A DNA stretch of 64,000 nucleotides from Sphingobium boeckii (GTDB lineage: Bacteria; Pseudomonadota; Alphaproteobacteria; Sphingomonadales; Sphingomonadaceae), in NCBI RefSeq assembly GCF_014199215.1, contig NZ_JACIJC010000002.1:656062-720061 (forward strand), in the 5' to 3' direction. The notes below the pieces were generated by a model that ran no database searches, was not told the DNA's origin, and was given only the letters and a program-made list of their open reading frames with translations. Position numbers and translations under genes: made by a program. Below are positions 1 to 7,874 of the stretch, one piece after another. Positions within the stretch are counted from its first letter, which is position 1; each line of letters begins with the position of its first letter.

Positions 1-527
1 TGCTTGGGGATCGCAAATCGGCCATCAGGTATCGCGGCGAGCGAAATCTTCAGCCTAACGCCGGCGACTGGCGAGGGGTCGCGCAATTCGTCGGGAAGCG
101 GGCGTCCCGTAGCCAGCCGTTCTACAAGCTCGGCAAATATCGCGTCGTCAATCGGATCGTAGTCCTCCAGCATATGGCCTGGGCGCTTGATTGGCGGGTG
201 GTCGATCGGCAGCACGCTGACAGCGCCGGCGCAATCCGATCCCATGAGCGCGAGAAGTCCTGCGATATTCCCCCGATCGATGCCTTCGCGCGAGATGACT
301 GTCTGGAGCAGGTTGTTCTCCTGGAGGAGATTGTCGAAAAAGGCTCGGACCGGCGCATCACCGAACGGCTCATCGCCAAGCGGTAACGACAGCGACAATG
401 CATGGCGTTCAGCATTGCCGAGCCATTCAGGCGTGTAGGCAAAAGCGAGGCTGGAATCGTCGCCTTTGACAAGGTGGCCGATCGGCTCTGCCGAAGCCTC
501 AAGCCATACGTTCAAGATCAGCGTCAT
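1..527 (-). CDS. hipA: HipA-family serine/threonine kinase toxin (N-terminal part, runs off the left edge)
   Basis: The minus strand reads 175 codons without a stop from ATG at 527 to the window edge. The start region (MTLILNVWLEASAEPIGHL), the block SLSLPLGDEPFGDAPVRAFF and the FFDNLLQENN stretch are the HipA N-terminal subdomain that precedes the kinase core. The kinase part lies outside the window. HipA toxins phosphorylate glutamyl-tRNA synthetase and cause dormancy until neutralised by HipB. The start codon overlaps the hipB stop in a TCAT (ATGA) arrangement, so translation is coupled. Whether the kinase is intact cannot be judged here. Confidence 0.85.
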   Translation of the reverse strand, partial: MTLILNVWLEASAEPIGHLVKGDDSSLAFAYTPEWLGNAERHALSLSLPLGDEPFGDAPVRAFFDNLLQENNLLQTVISREGIDRGNIAGLLALMGSDCAGAVSVLPIDHPPIKRPGHMLEDYDPIDDAIFAELVERLATGRPLPDELRDPSPVAGVRLKISLAAIPDGRFAIPK

Positions 528-1030
528 GCGCTTCGGCTGCGCGCGGTGATATCGATCCCTGCAGCCAGGGCACAAGCAAGCACCTTGTCAAATTCCAAGG
601 AGCCCTTGCCTCCGCTTTCGAGCTCGGAAATGAACCGTCGCCCCACACCAGCGTGTGCAGCGAACTCGGCCTGATTGAGTTTCATGGCCTTGCGCGCTTT
701 TCGGATCATTGCTCCCAGATCTGAAACGGTGCGAATTGGTGCCTGCGTCGGAGAAAGCTTCGTTTCGGTTTTGGTCCCGGCAGCCGGTGATGCAGGGCGG
801 GTGAGTTGCCGCGCGAGGTCGATCGCCCGCTGCGTCGGCGCATCTTGAAAAGTGCGGATCCGGTCTTGAAGCAGCGGCTGCATGACACTGTCGCCCGCTG
901 ACTGAATCTCACCCAAGGGGCTGCGCAGCCTCTTTAACGAGCCAATGGAATCAAGCATTTTGAACACGCCATCACGTTCCCGCATTTCGCGCAGGAGGCG
1001 GGCAGCGTCGGTTTCTTTAAGAAAAGACAT
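524..1030 (-). CDS. hipB: HipB-like XRE-family antitoxin
   Basis: This is a 168-residue protein whose helix-turn-helix lies in the C-terminal half (LGAMIRKARKAMKLNQAEF, then AGVGRRFISELESG), the typical Cro/CI fold of HipB. The first 90 residues are an unusual N-terminal extension, longer than in E. coli HipB (88 residues in total). I chose ATG 1030 because GGGAG lies 4 bases upstream. An in-frame ATG at 1078 would add 16 residues, but its leader would be translated through a perfect palindrome. It should bind and repress its own promoter and neutralise HipA. It overlaps hipA by 4 bases. Confidence 0.85.
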   Translation of the reverse strand: MSFLKETDAARLLREMRERDGVFKMLDSIGSLKRLRSPLGEIQSAGDSVMQPLLQDRIRTFQDAPTQRAIDLARQLTRPASPAAGTKTETKLSPTQAPIRTVSDLGAMIRKARKAMKLNQAEFAAHAGVGRRFISELESGGKGSLEFDKVLACALAAGIDITARSRSA

Positions 1031-1054
1031 CCTGCTCCCTTTCGGGAGCAGGAT
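1029..1054. promoter_or_regulatory. Perfect 11-bp inverted repeat over the hipB ribosome binding site
   Basis: ATCCTGCTCCC and its exact reverse complement GGGAGCAGGAT are separated by TTTC. On the hipB strand the right arm contains both the Shine-Dalgarno GGGAG and the first bases of the start codon. It can act as a DNA operator for HipB or as an RNA hairpin hiding the ribosome binding site. E. coli HipB operators (TATCC-N8-GGATA) also have TCC/GGA arms, but with a shorter spacer. Confidence 0.6.
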
Positions 1055-1303
1055 GGGCGCAGAATGGGCAAAAGTCAATATATTGACCCGAGCGGGATCA
1101 AATTAGAAATTCCGAAGCTCTGATTGACATTTTGCACCTGTTCGGGATCGATGACGACGTTGAGCTTTGAATTCGACGATCTGTTCAAACGTACCAAGGA
1201 TGATTTAGCCAACGTTCAACAACCACTTTGATATTGTTAAACGTTGGCATATATATTTCACGAGCGCAACTATGTAATTGATTTTACACGATATTGTTAT
1301 GTT

Positions 1304-1348
1304 TTGTAATCAGTAGGTCGTCAGTTCGACGACTGACAGGCGGCACCA
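1304..1348 (+). other. tRNA-Thr(TGT) 3'-half fragment (attachment-site scar)
   Basis: From the anticodon loop (TTTGTAA, anticodon TGT at 1305-1307) the sequence follows the 3' half of a tRNA-Thr: anticodon 3' stem TCAGT, variable loop AGGTC, T-stem GTCAG, TTCGA loop, CTGAC, acceptor strand AGGCGGC, discriminator A and CCA at 1346-1348. The T-loop has one base too many (8 instead of 7). The 5' half of the tRNA (D-arm, 5' acceptor strand) is missing upstream. Such 3' halves are what integrases leave at attachment sites, and the decayed integrase gene starts 30 bp away. Confidence 0.75.
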
Positions 1349-1377
1349 TTTTTTTCAATGACTTACCTGCATTTATT

Positions 1378-2073
1378 TTACCAAAAACAACCGCGGACGA
1401 CCCGGGCTGTGTCCAAAAGTGGGTACAGTCCCATTTTCACCATCCGCCGTTTTCTGCCGATCTTCAGCGTCCTCGGTTGGGCCTGAAAAATCAGTTGTTC
1501 GGCATAAGGCTGGAGATGCTTCACAGACGAATGCGCATAACGCCGCACCATCGATTCGGACTTCCAGCCACCCAGTTCCTGAAGCACCCATGTGGGCACG
1601 TCCTTCTGCCGGAGCCACGTCGCCCAGCTATGGCACAAATCATGCCAGCGGAAATTTTTGATCCCGCAGCGTATCAATGCCTTTTTCCATGCCTGAGTGT
1701 TCACTTGGCAGATTGGTCTGCCAGCATAAGTGAACACGCGAGTCTTATGCTTGCCCTGTTGGCGCGTAAGCACCGCCAGTGCGAGATCGTTGAGAGGGAC
1801 ACCCAAGGCATCACCATTCTTCGTATCCCCATGCCCGATCGTGGCAATGCGGCGGTCCATATCCACGCGGTCCCAACTTAGGTCCCGAATATTTCCTGCC
1901 TCAAGCCCGTCGCGAGCGCGAACAGCCAAGCTCCTTCTGATGACCGGGCAGTTCCACCGAAAGCCGCTTGGGCGCTTTATGCGAACGATCAACCCTAAAT
2001 TTGGCGATTGATTAGGTTGCACGCGCTCAATAGGCCTTTCATCGGAAGTTTCAGGGTTATTCTTGAATCTCAA
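1378..2073 (-). pseudogene. Decayed tyrosine recombinase (phage/island integrase), frameshifted and 5'-truncated
   Basis: The C-terminal catalytic domain of a P4/Shufflon-type tyrosine recombinase is readable: RDLSWDRVDMDRR, then the HxxR box and QELGGWKSESMVRRYAHSS with the catalytic Tyr. It is broken in at least two ways. Upstream of about 1895 the family sequence continues only in other frames (LFALATGLRQ in one at about 1895-1925, RLSVELPGHQKEL in another at about 1928-1965), so at least two indels have occurred. The HxxR arginine has become Cys (codon TGC, complement 1633-1635; a single CGC to TGC change). The N-terminal DNA-binding domains are absent. Homology fades by about 1970. It is a fossil of the element that used the adjacent tRNA-Thr site. 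Confidence 0.85.
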
Positions 2074-2119
2074 TTGTTACAAAAAAGTGGCTAAGCCACG
2101 CAGCCGGGGGGTTCATCTC

Positions 2120-4420
2120 ATGAGAACTAAATTATACGCGACCGTGGCGCACATGGCGGTGATGATCGCCATCGCGGTGCCACAATTGGCTCATGCGCAG
2201 ACTGAAGCGAGCGCGCCCGAAAACGAAGAGGTCGATAGCGCGACACCGCAGGGCGAGATCATCGTCACCGCGCAGAAGCGCTCCCAGCGCGTTGCTGACA
2301 TTCCCATCTCGATCACCGCACTGAGCGGCGCAACGCTCGAAAAGCTGAGGATCACCCAGAGCGACCAGCTCGTCGCGGTCACCCCCGGCCTCGCCTGGGG
2401 CGGCGCGACCGGAAAGTCGAAGCCCGCCATCTTCCTGCGCGGCGTCGGCGTGGACGACTATCATTCGACCTCAAACAGCCCGGTCGGCACCTATTCCGAT
2501 GGCGTCTACATGGGCAACAGCTTCGGCTATGGCCAGCTCGTCCTCGACCTTGACCGCATCGAAGTCTTGCGCGGCCCCCAAGGAACATTGTGGGGCAAGA
2601 ACACGACCGGCGGCGTGATCAACTATATTCCCCGGCTCGCTGAGGTCGGCGAAGACGCCAACATGTCGGCAGAATTGGGCGTCGGCAAATATGGCGGGCT
2701 CACGACGAAGTTGGCAGCCGGTATCCCGCTCACCGACACGCTCGCGGTTCGTGTTGCCTTTGGGCGCGAACGCACGACGGGTTATTACACACCAGTTGCT
2801 GGTTCGGCGGATGAGCATGGCAAGAGCACATGGTATGGCGTGCGCGGTTCCATCGCCTATGAGCCCAGCGCCAACGTCAGCATCGTCGGCGAACTCAATT
2901 ACAGCAATCTCGACGGCGAGGCGCCGCCGATGAAGTTGTTGGGGACATTCGATCCCGCCACCTTCTTCAATTTTGCGCCGTGCACCGCCGCCGATAGCGG
3001 GCAGTTGGGCACGAGCTGCGTTGATGCCTTCGGATACTCCAGTTCGGCTGATCCCTACGAAACATCCGGAACAATGGATTCCACCGAACGGGTCACGACC
3101 TTCGCGCCTATCCTGAAGATCGAGATCGGCCTGGGCGACTACACGCTTAACTCCCTCACATCCTATAGCCGCAGCAAGCGTCGCTTCCAGCAGGACGCCG
3201 ACTTCAGCCCTTCGCCCTATCAGTGGAACTTCTTCAACGATGATTTCGAATCGGGAAGCCAGGAACTGCGCCTGTCGTCTCCGACGACCGGCAAGCTGAG
3301 CTGGATGCTGGGGCTCTATGGCTATAACGACAAGGCCGTGTCCTACAATACGAGCAGCAGCCCGGCTTTCGCGGCCACGCAGATCGCTGGATTTTACACC
3401 AACAAATCACAATCCTATGGCGCGTTTGCCGACGCCACTTATCATGTGACCGAGAAATTGAACGTCACCGTTGGCGCCCGTTACACCCGCGATCAGCGTC
3501 AATTCAATGGCCGGTTGATCAACTATGCCGCCGTCCCTGATGGGATCTATGATCAGGAAACCGTGTTGGCGAACAATCTGGGGCCGCGTATCGATTTCTC
3601 GCCCGGCACGTCACGTTCCGACGACAATCTGAGCGGTCGCATCGTGGCCGATTATCACTTTACGGATCGCTTCATGGCCTTCGCCAGCTTTTCCCGCGGG
3701 TTCAAGGGCGGCGATGCAAACAGCGGCGCAGCAAAGCCCGTTGATTTCTACATCACAGGCCCGGAACATCTCACGGCCTATGAAGCCGGTATCAAGGGCG
3801 ATATCATTCCCGGGCTGCTGACGACCGAGACCAGCGGATTCTACTATGATTATCGGGACGCGCAGGTCTATATCCAGCTTCTCGACGATGACCCCAATGA
3901 TGACGTCATCTACCGAAGCACGCTTTCGAACGCAGGCAAGGTCAAGATCTACGGCATTGACGGCAATCTTAGCCTGACGCCGACCAGGAACTTGACGGTC
4001 GATTTCAACTACGCTTATTTGAACTCCAGCTACACGAGCTATCAATCGTCCGACGGCACGATCGACTATAGCGGCAATGTGACGCCTTTTGCTGCAAAAT
4101 GGCAGCTTAACGGCCGGATATCGCACACCTTGCCGCTTGGTGGTGAGATGTCGCTCGATACGGGAGTCAACGTCGCTTACCGGTCGATGGCCTATTTCAC
4201 GTCGGACAATGATCCCATCGTATCGCAGCCGGCCTACACGCTGGTCGATCTGAATGCGTCGCTCAACATCAACAAGAATGTGAGCATCTCGGGCTGGATC
4301 AAGAACGTGACCGATAAATTCTATTGGTCGGGCGGATATAGCCTGGCCGCTTATGGCGTGAATTTCCTTATGCCCGGCGCGCCGCGCACGTTCGGTGGCT
4401 CCGTCCGCCTGAACTTCTAA
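2120..4420 (+). CDS. TonB-dependent outer membrane receptor
   Basis: This 766-residue outer-membrane transporter begins with a clear signal peptide (MRTKLYATVAHMAVMIAIAV, then AHAQ). A TonB-box-like stretch follows (GEIIVTAQKR), then a plug domain (VADIPISITALSG, VEVLRGPQGTLWGKNTTGG-like region around residue 150) and a beta-barrel ending in the aromatic RLNF terminus of porin-like proteins. I chose ATG 2120 over an in-frame ATG at 2063 because the signal peptide starts there and a GGGGG run lies 9 bases upstream. It is the sphingomonad iron-complex/small-molecule class. The substrate cannot be read from sequence. Placement directly before an oxygenase suggests uptake of an organic substrate rather than a siderophore. 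A strong terminator follows. Confidence 0.9.
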   Translation: MRTKLYATVAHMAVMIAIAVPQLAHAQTEASAPENEEVDSATPQGEIIVTAQKRSQRVADIPISITALSGATLEKLRITQSDQLVAVTPGLAWGGATGKSKPAIFLRGVGVDDYHSTSNSPVGTYSDGVYMGNSFGYGQLVLDLDRIEVLRGPQGTLWGKNTTGGVINYIPRLAEVGEDANMSAELGVGKYGGLTTKLAAGIPLTDTLAVRVAFGRERTTGYYTPVAGSADEHGKSTWYGVRGSIAYEPSANVSIVGELNYSNLDGEAPPMKLLGTFDPATFFNFAPCTAADSGQLGTSCVDAFGYSSSADPYETSGTMDSTERVTTFAPILKIEIGLGDYTLNSLTSYSRSKRRFQQDADFSPSPYQWNFFNDDFESGSQELRLSSPTTGKLSWMLGLYGYNDKAVSYNTSSSPAFAATQIAGFYTNKSQSYGAFADATYHVTEKLNVTVGARYTRDQRQFNGRLINYAAVPDGIYDQETVLANNLGPRIDFSPGTSRSDDNLSGRIVADYHFTDRFMAFASFSRGFKGGDANSGAAKPVDFYITGPEHLTAYEAGIKGDIIPGLLTTETSGFYYDYRDAQVYIQLLDDDPNDDVIYRSTLSNAGKVKIYGIDGNLSLTPTRNLTVDFNYAYLNSSYTSYQSSDGTIDYSGNVTPFAAKWQLNGRISHTLPLGGEMSLDTGVNVAYRSMAYFTSDNDPIVSQPAYTLVDLNASLNINKNVSISGWIKNVTDKFYWSGGYSLAAYGVNFLMPGAPRTFGGSVRLNF

Positions 4421-4436
4421 ACTGCATAGAGTTGTG

Positions 4437-4479
4437 GCCCGCGGGTTGCCTACGGCATCCTGCGGGCTCTTCTTGTTTT
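4437..4479 (+). terminator. Rho-independent terminator after the TonB receptor
   Basis: A stem GCCCGCGGG / CCTGCGGGC (one G-T pair) continues after a T-T mismatch with TGCC/GGCA closing a TAC loop, and is followed by a T-rich tail (TCTTCTTGTTTT). It sits 17 bases after the receptor stop and before the oxygenase start, so it either ends the receptor transcript or attenuates read-through into the oxygenase. Confidence 0.75.
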
Positions 4480-4515
4480 AAGGCCGTGCTGCCTGAACCG
4501 AGTGGAGCGAATTGC

Positions 4516-5466
4516 TTGACGATCCCCCTGATCGACCTCACCGACGCCCTGACGGCCGATGCTTCCGGGCGGGAGCAGGTTGCCGATCAAATCCGGGTGG
4601 CCGCCGAGACCTGTGGTTTCTTCTACATCAGCAATCACGGCGTTCCGCAGGCGTTGATCGACCGGCAGTTCGAAGAGGCGGAACGGTTCTTCAAACGCCC
4701 CAAGGAGGCCAAGCAGGCGGTGGCGCTTCAATCCCATGGCCCAATGCGCGGCTATGAGGCCATTGGCAGCCAGACCCTGGATTCCGCCGCCCATGCCGAT
4801 CTGAAGGAAAGTTTCCAGTGCGGCCGCGAATATGCCGCGGATCACCCTTATGTGCTGAAGGGATATTCCTCCTACGGCGCGAATGTCTGGCCCAGCGACA
4901 TCCCCGAATTCCAGAAAGCGTGCGAATGTTACTTCGATGCCATGACGAGACTGTCTGGCACGCTGATGCAGTTGCTCGCACGCTCGCTCGACCTGCCCGA
5001 GGATTATTTTGGCCGGCTGAACGCTTGCCCTTCCGACACCCTGCGTCTGCTGTGGTACCCGCCGCATCCGGCCCGCTCCGATGCTCGCACCTTCGGTGCC
5101 GGTGCCCATACGGATTGGGGGGCGTTGACCATCCTGGCCCAGGACGCGAACGGCGGCCTTGAAGTGCAGATGCAGGATGGGCGCTGGGCACCTGCGGATC
5201 CCATCCACGGAACCTTCGTCATCAATCTCGGCGACATGATCCCCCGCCTGACCCACGGCCGCTATCGTTCGAACCTGCATCGGGTGATCAACAAGAATGC
5301 GGAAGCGCGGCATCGGCAGTCAGTCGTCTTCTTCACGGATCTGGATTTCGAAGCGCTGATAGAGCCGATCGCGGGCCTGGCGGCGGCGCAGCACGATCAA
5401 ACGGATCGTGCACCCTTTACGGTCGGCGAGCATATGGCGCAAAAGGTGCGTGAAACCTACGGCTAA
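4516..5466 (+). CDS. 2OG-Fe(II) oxygenase, isopenicillin-N-synthase family (copy 1)
   Basis: This 316-residue non-heme iron oxygenase has the DIOX_N start (IPLIDLTDAL, GFFYISNHGVP) and the double-stranded beta-helix core. The iron ligands are visible as HTD in GAGAHTDWGALTIL and a later His in SNLHRV. The 2-oxoglutarate-binding R-x-S is in RHRQSVVFF. I propose TTG 4516 as start because GGAG lies 8 bases upstream and the longer reading from 4432 would be translated through the terminator. Family members hydroxylate or demethylate small molecules, and the substrate is unknown. A related gene lies at 52430, and both copies neighbour an adenosine-deaminase-like gene on the opposite strand. Confidence 0.85.
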   Translation: MTIPLIDLTDALTADASGREQVADQIRVAAETCGFFYISNHGVPQALIDRQFEEAERFFKRPKEAKQAVALQSHGPMRGYEAIGSQTLDSAAHADLKESFQCGREYAADHPYVLKGYSSYGANVWPSDIPEFQKACECYFDAMTRLSGTLMQLLARSLDLPEDYFGRLNACPSDTLRLLWYPPHPARSDARTFGAGAHTDWGALTILAQDANGGLEVQMQDGRWAPADPIHGTFVINLGDMIPRLTHGRYRSNLHRVINKNAEARHRQSVVFFTDLDFEALIEPIAGLAAAQHDQTDRAPFTVGEHMAQKVRETYG

Positions 5467-5507
5467 GCCGGATTTCCCCCTTTCCGCTTTTCAACTGGGT
5501 TACGCTT

Positions 5508-5524
5508 GGCGGCGCAGCGCCGCC
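5508..5524. terminator. GC-rich palindrome between convergent genes
   Basis: GGCGGCGC-A-GCGCCGCC is a perfect palindrome in the short gap between the oxygenase and the convergent quinone oxidoreductase. Neither side has a T-run, so a bidirectional terminator role is plausible but not shown. Confidence 0.35.
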
Positions 5525-5543
5525 CAGAAACTCGCGACCTCGC

Positions 5544-6506
5544 TTACGGCTGCAGAATAATGCGGCCAAAAGGAGAACCCGTCTCGGCGTGATGGTGTGC
5601 TGCCGCCGCATCGGCCAAAGGAAAGATGCGGTCGATCGGCATCGCGATTTCGCCCGTCACCATCCTGTCCATCAGCCCCGCGAGCGTCGCTCTCACACGC
5701 GGCGTGCCAAGTTCCTTGCCAAACAACATGCCATGCACCGTCACGCCTCCCATCACGACATCCATCATATCGAGCGCAACCTGATGGCCTGGTGCGAGGC
5801 CGACCAGAACCATGCGGCCGCGATAGGGAAGCAACCTCAGCAGATCGCTACAGCTTTCGTCGCCGGCCATCTCCAGATAGAGATTGATCGGCTGGCCTTG
5901 CGCCGCTTCGGCGATCCGGCCCGCGATGCCAGCGCCACGACGATCGACGCCCGCAGTCATGCCAAGCCCGCGCAACCTGTCCAGCCGCTCTTCCGAAGAG
6001 GCGGTGCCGATAACGTGCGCGCCCGCCGCCGCGGCCAGTTGCACGGCAACGATGCCGACGCCCGACGAAGCGCCGTGGAGCAACACCGTCTCCCCCCTGC
6101 TCAGTCCGCCAATGGCGAACAGCGCCTCGTTGGCCGTTCCAAAAGCCACGGGCACCGTCGCCGCCTGGACGAGGTCGAGCGCGGCTGGCACGGCGTAGAC
6201 CGTCTCTTCGGGAACGGCCATCAATTCGGCGTGACTGCCCAGCCAGTGGAATGCGGTCACCCGGTCTCCGGCAACGAAGCGCGTGACTGCAGAGCCAACG
6301 GCCTCGACGACGCCCGCCGCCTGATAACCGATAACGTGAAACGGGCCGGCCACCACACCCGCGCGACGGTGAAACAGATCTCCGGCTTCGATCGCGATCG
6401 CGTGGTTCCGGATCAGGACATCGCCGGGGCCGACGACAGGATCCGGGATGTCGCCATATCGCAGCACATCGGGGCCGCCGGTTTGCGTCAGATAGGCGGC
6501 TTTCAC
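5544..6506 (-). CDS. Zinc-independent quinone oxidoreductase / MDR-family NADPH reductase
   Basis: This is a 320-residue medium-chain dehydrogenase/reductase of the QOR type. It has a GroES-like N-terminal domain (MKAAYLTQTGGPDVLRYGD, GYQAAGVVEAVGS) and a Rossmann domain with HGASSGVGIVAVQLAAAAG as the NADPH-binding loop. The zinc-ligand cysteines of alcohol dehydrogenases are absent. The start is GTG 6506 with GAGGAG 8 bases upstream. It is the last gene of the group read from 8954 downwards (deaminase-like, MFS, this), so it may reduce an intermediate of the same pathway or act in detoxification. Confidence 0.8.
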   Translation of the reverse strand: MKAAYLTQTGGPDVLRYGDIPDPVVGPGDVLIRNHAIAIEAGDLFHRRAGVVAGPFHVIGYQAAGVVEAVGSAVTRFVAGDRVTAFHWLGSHAELMAVPEETVYAVPAALDLVQAATVPVAFGTANEALFAIGGLSRGETVLLHGASSGVGIVAVQLAAAAGAHVIGTASSEERLDRLRGLGMTAGVDRRGAGIAGRIAEAAQGQPINLYLEMAGDESCSDLLRLLPYRGRMVLVGLAPGHQVALDMMDVVMGGVTVHGMLFGKELGTPRVRATLAGLMDRMVTGEIAMPIDRIFPLADAAAAHHHAETGSPFGRIILQP

Positions 6507-6601
6507 TCAGATTCTCCTCACGATGCCATGGCATGGCGGGCTGCCCCTTCATGCCCATCAGCGGGTGCCGCGCCCTCAAGCCTCGGCAAACGCCATCGCT
6601 G

Positions 6602-7843
6602 CTATGCAGGGCTGCGGTCTGTCGACTCAAGATGACCGGACACCGGCTCCGCATCGTCGCGGATCAGACGGGTCGAAGCGTAAAACGCAAGAGCGGACAA
6701 CAGATAACCAATGGTCATCACCGCAATCAACCCTGCCAGACCCATGGCCTGGATCAGCCAACCGATCAGTGCCGGAGCAACCGATGCGGAGATCAGAATC
6801 GCGCTGGACGCCGCAATCGCCAGCTTTCCGGTTCGGTCCAGCGAACTGCAAAAGCCGAACATGAAGGGCATGATGAACGCGTAGATGGTCTGCGCCACCA
6901 CGAAGGAGAGCCCGAAAACGATTGGCGTTGTGGCGGAAAAAAAGATGGTCGAAGCGATCAGCGTGGCGACGATCCCGCCGAGAAGCGGCGGCAACCGGCC
7001 ATAACGGGTGCCGATTGTCGAAGCCAGCCACGCCCCCCCGAAACAAAGCGCCGTGCCGACCGACAAGGTCATGCCGAAAAATTCGGCCGTGACATGGGCA
7101 GCTTCGGCCACCACGCCGGAGAAAGCCCAAAGGCCGACGCTGAATGTCGAGAAAAGGCCAATGGCCGCCAGCGGAAGGAGCATCACGCCCCGTGACCGGA
7201 CAATCGCTTCATGGTCCTCAGTAGCGGTTCGGTCAGGCAAACGCGCAGGCAGCAAGGCGACCAGCGGAAGCAAAACGACGACCCACGCGCCATCAATCGC
7301 ATAGACGCCCCATCCATCCGTCAGGGCACCGATATAGACCATGAATGGCAACACGACGATGCCTGCAAGCGCGCTGGCTGCATAGCTGCCGGCATAGATT
7401 CGATCCGGTTCCCGCTGGGCGGACAGGACGACATTGGCAGCGCATACGCACATGGCTGCGCCCACGCCTGCGACAACGCGAAGAAAAAGAAGCAGATACA
7501 GTGGCTCTGCAAGGCTGGACGCGAAATGCGCGATCGCAGCGATCACCGCCCCGGACAAGGCAAGGCGTCGCGGCGACATACGAGACGCGAGGGATGCCAG
7601 CAGAAACGCCGAGATGGCCGTCGTCACCAGTTCGACCGTCTGCACCAAGCCGGCCATGCCTTCGGTCAGTCCCCTGCCCTGCCGCAGCCCCTCGATCAGC
7701 ACGGGGCTGAGATTTTGCGAGCCGAAGCCGATGGCTTGCAACGTCGCGGCCATGGCGAGCATGATCGGCGCGGCGGCACGAAGGCTCTCGAAACGTGGCA
7801 GCTTTTTTCCATTGATGACTTCGGCTGGGGCTTGGCTACTCAC
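6602..7843 (-). CDS. Major facilitator superfamily transporter
   Basis: This is a 413-residue polytopic inner-membrane protein with about 12 hydrophobic segments in two halves of six. Examples are FLLASLASRMSPRRLALSGA after TM2 and the second half from GVMLLPLAAIGLFSTFSVGL. The start is placed at GTG 7843, preceded by AAGGA at a 7-base distance. A longer reading would begin inside the preceding gene. It lies 31 bases behind the adenosine-deaminase-like gene, so co-transcription is likely and it may carry that enzyme's substrate or product. The substrate is not identifiable from sequence. Confidence 0.8.
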   Translation of the reverse strand: MSSQAPAEVINGKKLPRFESLRAAAPIMLAMAATLQAIGFGSQNLSPVLIEGLRQGRGLTEGMAGLVQTVELVTTAISAFLLASLASRMSPRRLALSGAVIAAIAHFASSLAEPLYLLLFLRVVAGVGAAMCVCAANVVLSAQREPDRIYAGSYAASALAGIVVLPFMVYIGALTDGWGVYAIDGAWVVVLLPLVALLPARLPDRTATEDHEAIVRSRGVMLLPLAAIGLFSTFSVGLWAFSGVVAEAAHVTAEFFGMTLSVGTALCFGGAWLASTIGTRYGRLPPLLGGIVATLIASTIFFSATTPIVFGLSFVVAQTIYAFIMPFMFGFCSSLDRTGKLAIAASSAILISASVAPALIGWLIQAMGLAGLIAVMTIGYLLSALAFYASTRLIRDDAEPVSGHLESTDRSPA

Positions 7844-7874
7844 ATCAAAGTCCTTTTCATGGAAACCCCAGCGA

